NCBI RefSeq assembly: GCF_900496995.4
Contig: NC_044018.1
Span: 6,720,501-6,784,500 of the forward strand
Source: Aquila chrysaetos chrysaetos
Taxonomy: Eukaryota > Chordata > Aves > Accipitriformes > Accipitridae
Direction of reading: 5' to 3'
DNA: 64,000 nt
In this document: piece after piece, positions 62,198 to 64,000 of the stretch
Position numbering within the stretch: position 1 is the stretch's first letter
Layout: each line of letters starts with the position of its first letter
Made by a program: the position numbers and the translations under genes
The notes under the pieces: generated by a model
Database searches by the model: none
What the model saw: only the letters and a program-made list of their open reading frames with translations
What the model was told of the DNA's origin: nothing

Positions 62198-63865
62198 CTG
62201 GAGAGGGGACAAAATCGGGAACTGAAGAGTTCAGACCTGCGAAAGGAGAGGAGAATTCAGTGTCACGGCACCGGAGACGCGATACGGCATCACATCACGG
62301 TCTAAGACCTGCCTGAGCGTCTGCTTGGCCAGCAGACAGAAACCCAACGCCAGGCAGCGAGAAAGGGAAGGGGTGAAGTTGAGGTTTGGCTCTGGGAACA
62401 GATGGGTACGGTTACAGACGTAGGTTCAAGGTAAAATTGACCCCTGGTGGTTAAGACTAGTGGCAGCTCATGAAAAAAAATGAGTTATTAAAGGCATGTT
62501 GTCAATTTGTGTTTGTCCCACGTTCAGTGTTTCTCAGAAAACCTGCAACTTTGAGGGAGTTGGTTTAGGAGTTTCTTAGGTTTATGAACAGCAAGCAGCT
62601 GTGGATGCATCAACTACAAAACAGGTTTCTGAAGCAACAGAATCGACCAAACCTCCCCCTTAGAGCTACTTTCCATCTTTTTTGAGTTTTCTTATCAACC
62701 AACAGCTCTCAGGTCCCAGCCAGATGCATGACCAAAGCCTGGTGAGAAGCCAAAGGAATGTTGTGGCAAAAACTAGAGCTTACTTTGGAAACTCGTCTTT
62801 TGAAGATCATGTCTCATCCCAGTTGGGCCAGAGAGTGGGTGTAGCCATCGGTAACCTGATTTTGCCTCTGGCGTGGTTACCCAAAACACTCTGATCAGGA
62901 TACAAACACGGAAAATGCTTTAACTTTTACCTAATTCTCTACAGTTGATTTCAAAGTTCAGGGAACACCCTCCTGTCCTCTCCCAATGACACACCAGTGG
63001 CATATCAAGCTCTGAGACCTAACAACAGAGAAGCACTGGGAGTCTACCACTGTCAGCGCTTCCCTGCTGTTGCATTCACCAGCTCAGGTGTACAGGCAAC
63101 CAGAAGTTGCTTTTTTTTTTTTTAATAAAATGCCCCATTTGAGATACTGTAAGAAGGCTGCTTCCCAGGCAGTGCTGAGCACCACCTCAAATGGGGTCCC
63201 ACAGCACCACTGCAACCAGCCACGGCTAAAACATCTCCATAAAGACTGTGATGATGTATCATTTCCGATTAAACAAGAGAATGGGGAATTCAACCCAGTT
63301 CTCCCCACCAGTGATAACTAATAGAAATCTTAGAGGTTAAAGAAAAAATTTACGGCACAGCCTAGGCTCCCGGAGGGCTGTTTTGGCAATGGTTCCCATT
63401 CAAGCCGATACACTGGCACAGTACGGGGCGAAACGCAGCAGGGAAAGCATGGGCAGGAAAGCAGTGAATTCATCAGCAAACGAGTCTGGTGGAGCAAAGC
63501 CCCTCTCCTGCCAGGGTTTTCCTGCTGCACCCTGCTCAGGTTTGCCACAAATGCGCAAAGACTTGTGCCAGCACAACACACAGATGGGAAAAGCGGCTGA
63601 GGAACGTGATGTCCTTTCAGTCCAAACAGTAGGACAGCCAGGAGTCCAATCATGACTACAGACTCGGTGAAAATGTTATTAAACGTGGTTTAACACAAGC
63701 GAGGGCAACCTGATGCGCTCCGGAGCTGCCTTCTGGCCAAGAAGCAAAAGCACCATCCACGCTTTAGACCAGGTGGCCCTTTAACAGCCTAAAGCCAACC
63801 CTGACCGAGGCAGGAATGCAATCCCACAACCAAAACCACGCCTGTGTTTCAGTGGTGGACATTAC
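62198..63865 (-). other. TNFRSF21 intron between the cysteine-rich and transmembrane exons
   Basis: This is a 1,668-base intron with a GTAATG donor (63865 downward) and a TTTTGTCCCCTCTCCAG acceptor ending at 62198. It contains a T13 run at 63111-63123. I saw no recognisable repeat, RNA gene or further exon. Confidence 0.85.
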
Positions 63866-64000
63866 CTTTGGGAAGATGAGCGGTCGGTGGAACTTCGTAG
63901 GGCTCTTCACCCGTTTCGGCGCTTGACGAAGTCAAAGACGTGTTCGGAAGAGACGCTGGAGAACCACAGATGTTGTCACTCTCCTTCGTCCCTGGCTTGA
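63866..64000 (-). CDS. TNFRSF21: TNFRSF21 exon (partial): end of the cysteine-rich region and start of the stalk
   Basis: This exon is cut by the window edge. 44 full codons are visible, read from 63998 downward, followed by one base of a split codon. The first residues read KPGTKESDNICG, the conserved end of the last cysteine-rich repeat of DR6. They are followed by a Ser/Thr/Pro-rich stretch containing one N-glycosylation sequon (NTS) and an acidic EEPYEV patch. This is extracellular and starts the flexible stalk between the ligand-binding repeats and the membrane. The donor is AAAG|GTAATG, with the last exon base at 63866 (phase 1). The split codon completes with the first two bases of the next exon to give Ala. 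The signal peptide and most of the cysteine-rich repeats are not in the window. Confidence 0.93.

Larger units (their letters stand above)
35395..64000 (-). other. TNFRSF21: TNFRSF21 (death receptor 6) transcription unit, 3' part
   Basis: This is the 3' portion of the gene for TNFRSF21/DR6, a type I membrane receptor of the TNF receptor superfamily with a cytoplasmic death domain. Five exons are recognisable on the minus strand. Every exon junction is GT-AG and the phases fit: 1, 1, 0, 1 in transcript order. Introns are 1,668, 14,570, 8,981 and 878 bases long. The joined exons give about 435 residues, against roughly 655 for the full human protein, so about 220 N-terminal residues and the promoter lie past the window edge. 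Known family roles are JNK and caspase signalling, axon pruning and neuronal death through APP-type ligands, and restraint of T-helper and B-cell responses. The reading frame shows no stop or frameshift, so the gene looks functional. Identification rests on near-identity of the transmembrane, death-domain and C-terminal blocks to the family as I know it. Confidence 0.96.

Overview
The window reads as a vertebrate nuclear genome, most likely a bird. It holds the 3' two thirds of one multi-exon gene on the minus strand, small introns, and little interspersed repeat apart from CR1 LINE fragments, with typical short avian microsatellites and homopolymer runs. The species cannot be told from the sequence alone.

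The gene is TNFRSF21 (death receptor 6, DR6). Five exons can be placed to the base on the minus strand with GT-AG borders and matching codon phases: the 3' part of the exon ending in the extracellular region (63866-64000, continuing off the window), the stalk plus transmembrane exon (61739-62197), the death-domain exon (46903-47168), a Ser/Pro-rich linker exon (37702-37921) and the terminal exon (36594-36823, stop TAG). Together they encode about 435 residues. The signal peptide, most of the cysteine-rich ligand-binding region and the promoter lie beyond position 64000. The 3' UTR runs to a candidate AATAAA signal near 35416-35421, with an alternative ATTAAA at 35639-35644.

Positions 1 to about 35395 lie downstream of the gene. 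I recognise no protein-coding gene there: the open frames are short, lack known domains and look like chance. The region holds four CR1 pieces. The most unusual (about 15297-15935, minus) spans the end of CR1 ORF1 (SGNH esterase) and the start of ORF2 (endonuclease), a part normally lost by 5' truncation. A fifth, better-preserved CR1 copy lies in the large intron at about 53500-54272, with one frameshift in the reverse-transcriptase C-terminal region.

Other structure includes a long imperfect inverted repeat with a nested perfect hairpin (49638-49847), a T14-G22 tract (44104-44139), a CpG-dense stretch next to the death-domain exon (46801-46910), two adjacent perfect hairpins (38481-38523), and AT/CA microsatellite clusters in the large intron. 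I found no clearly new biological system. The inverted-repeat cluster and the ORF1-ORF2 CR1 fragment deserve a second look most.
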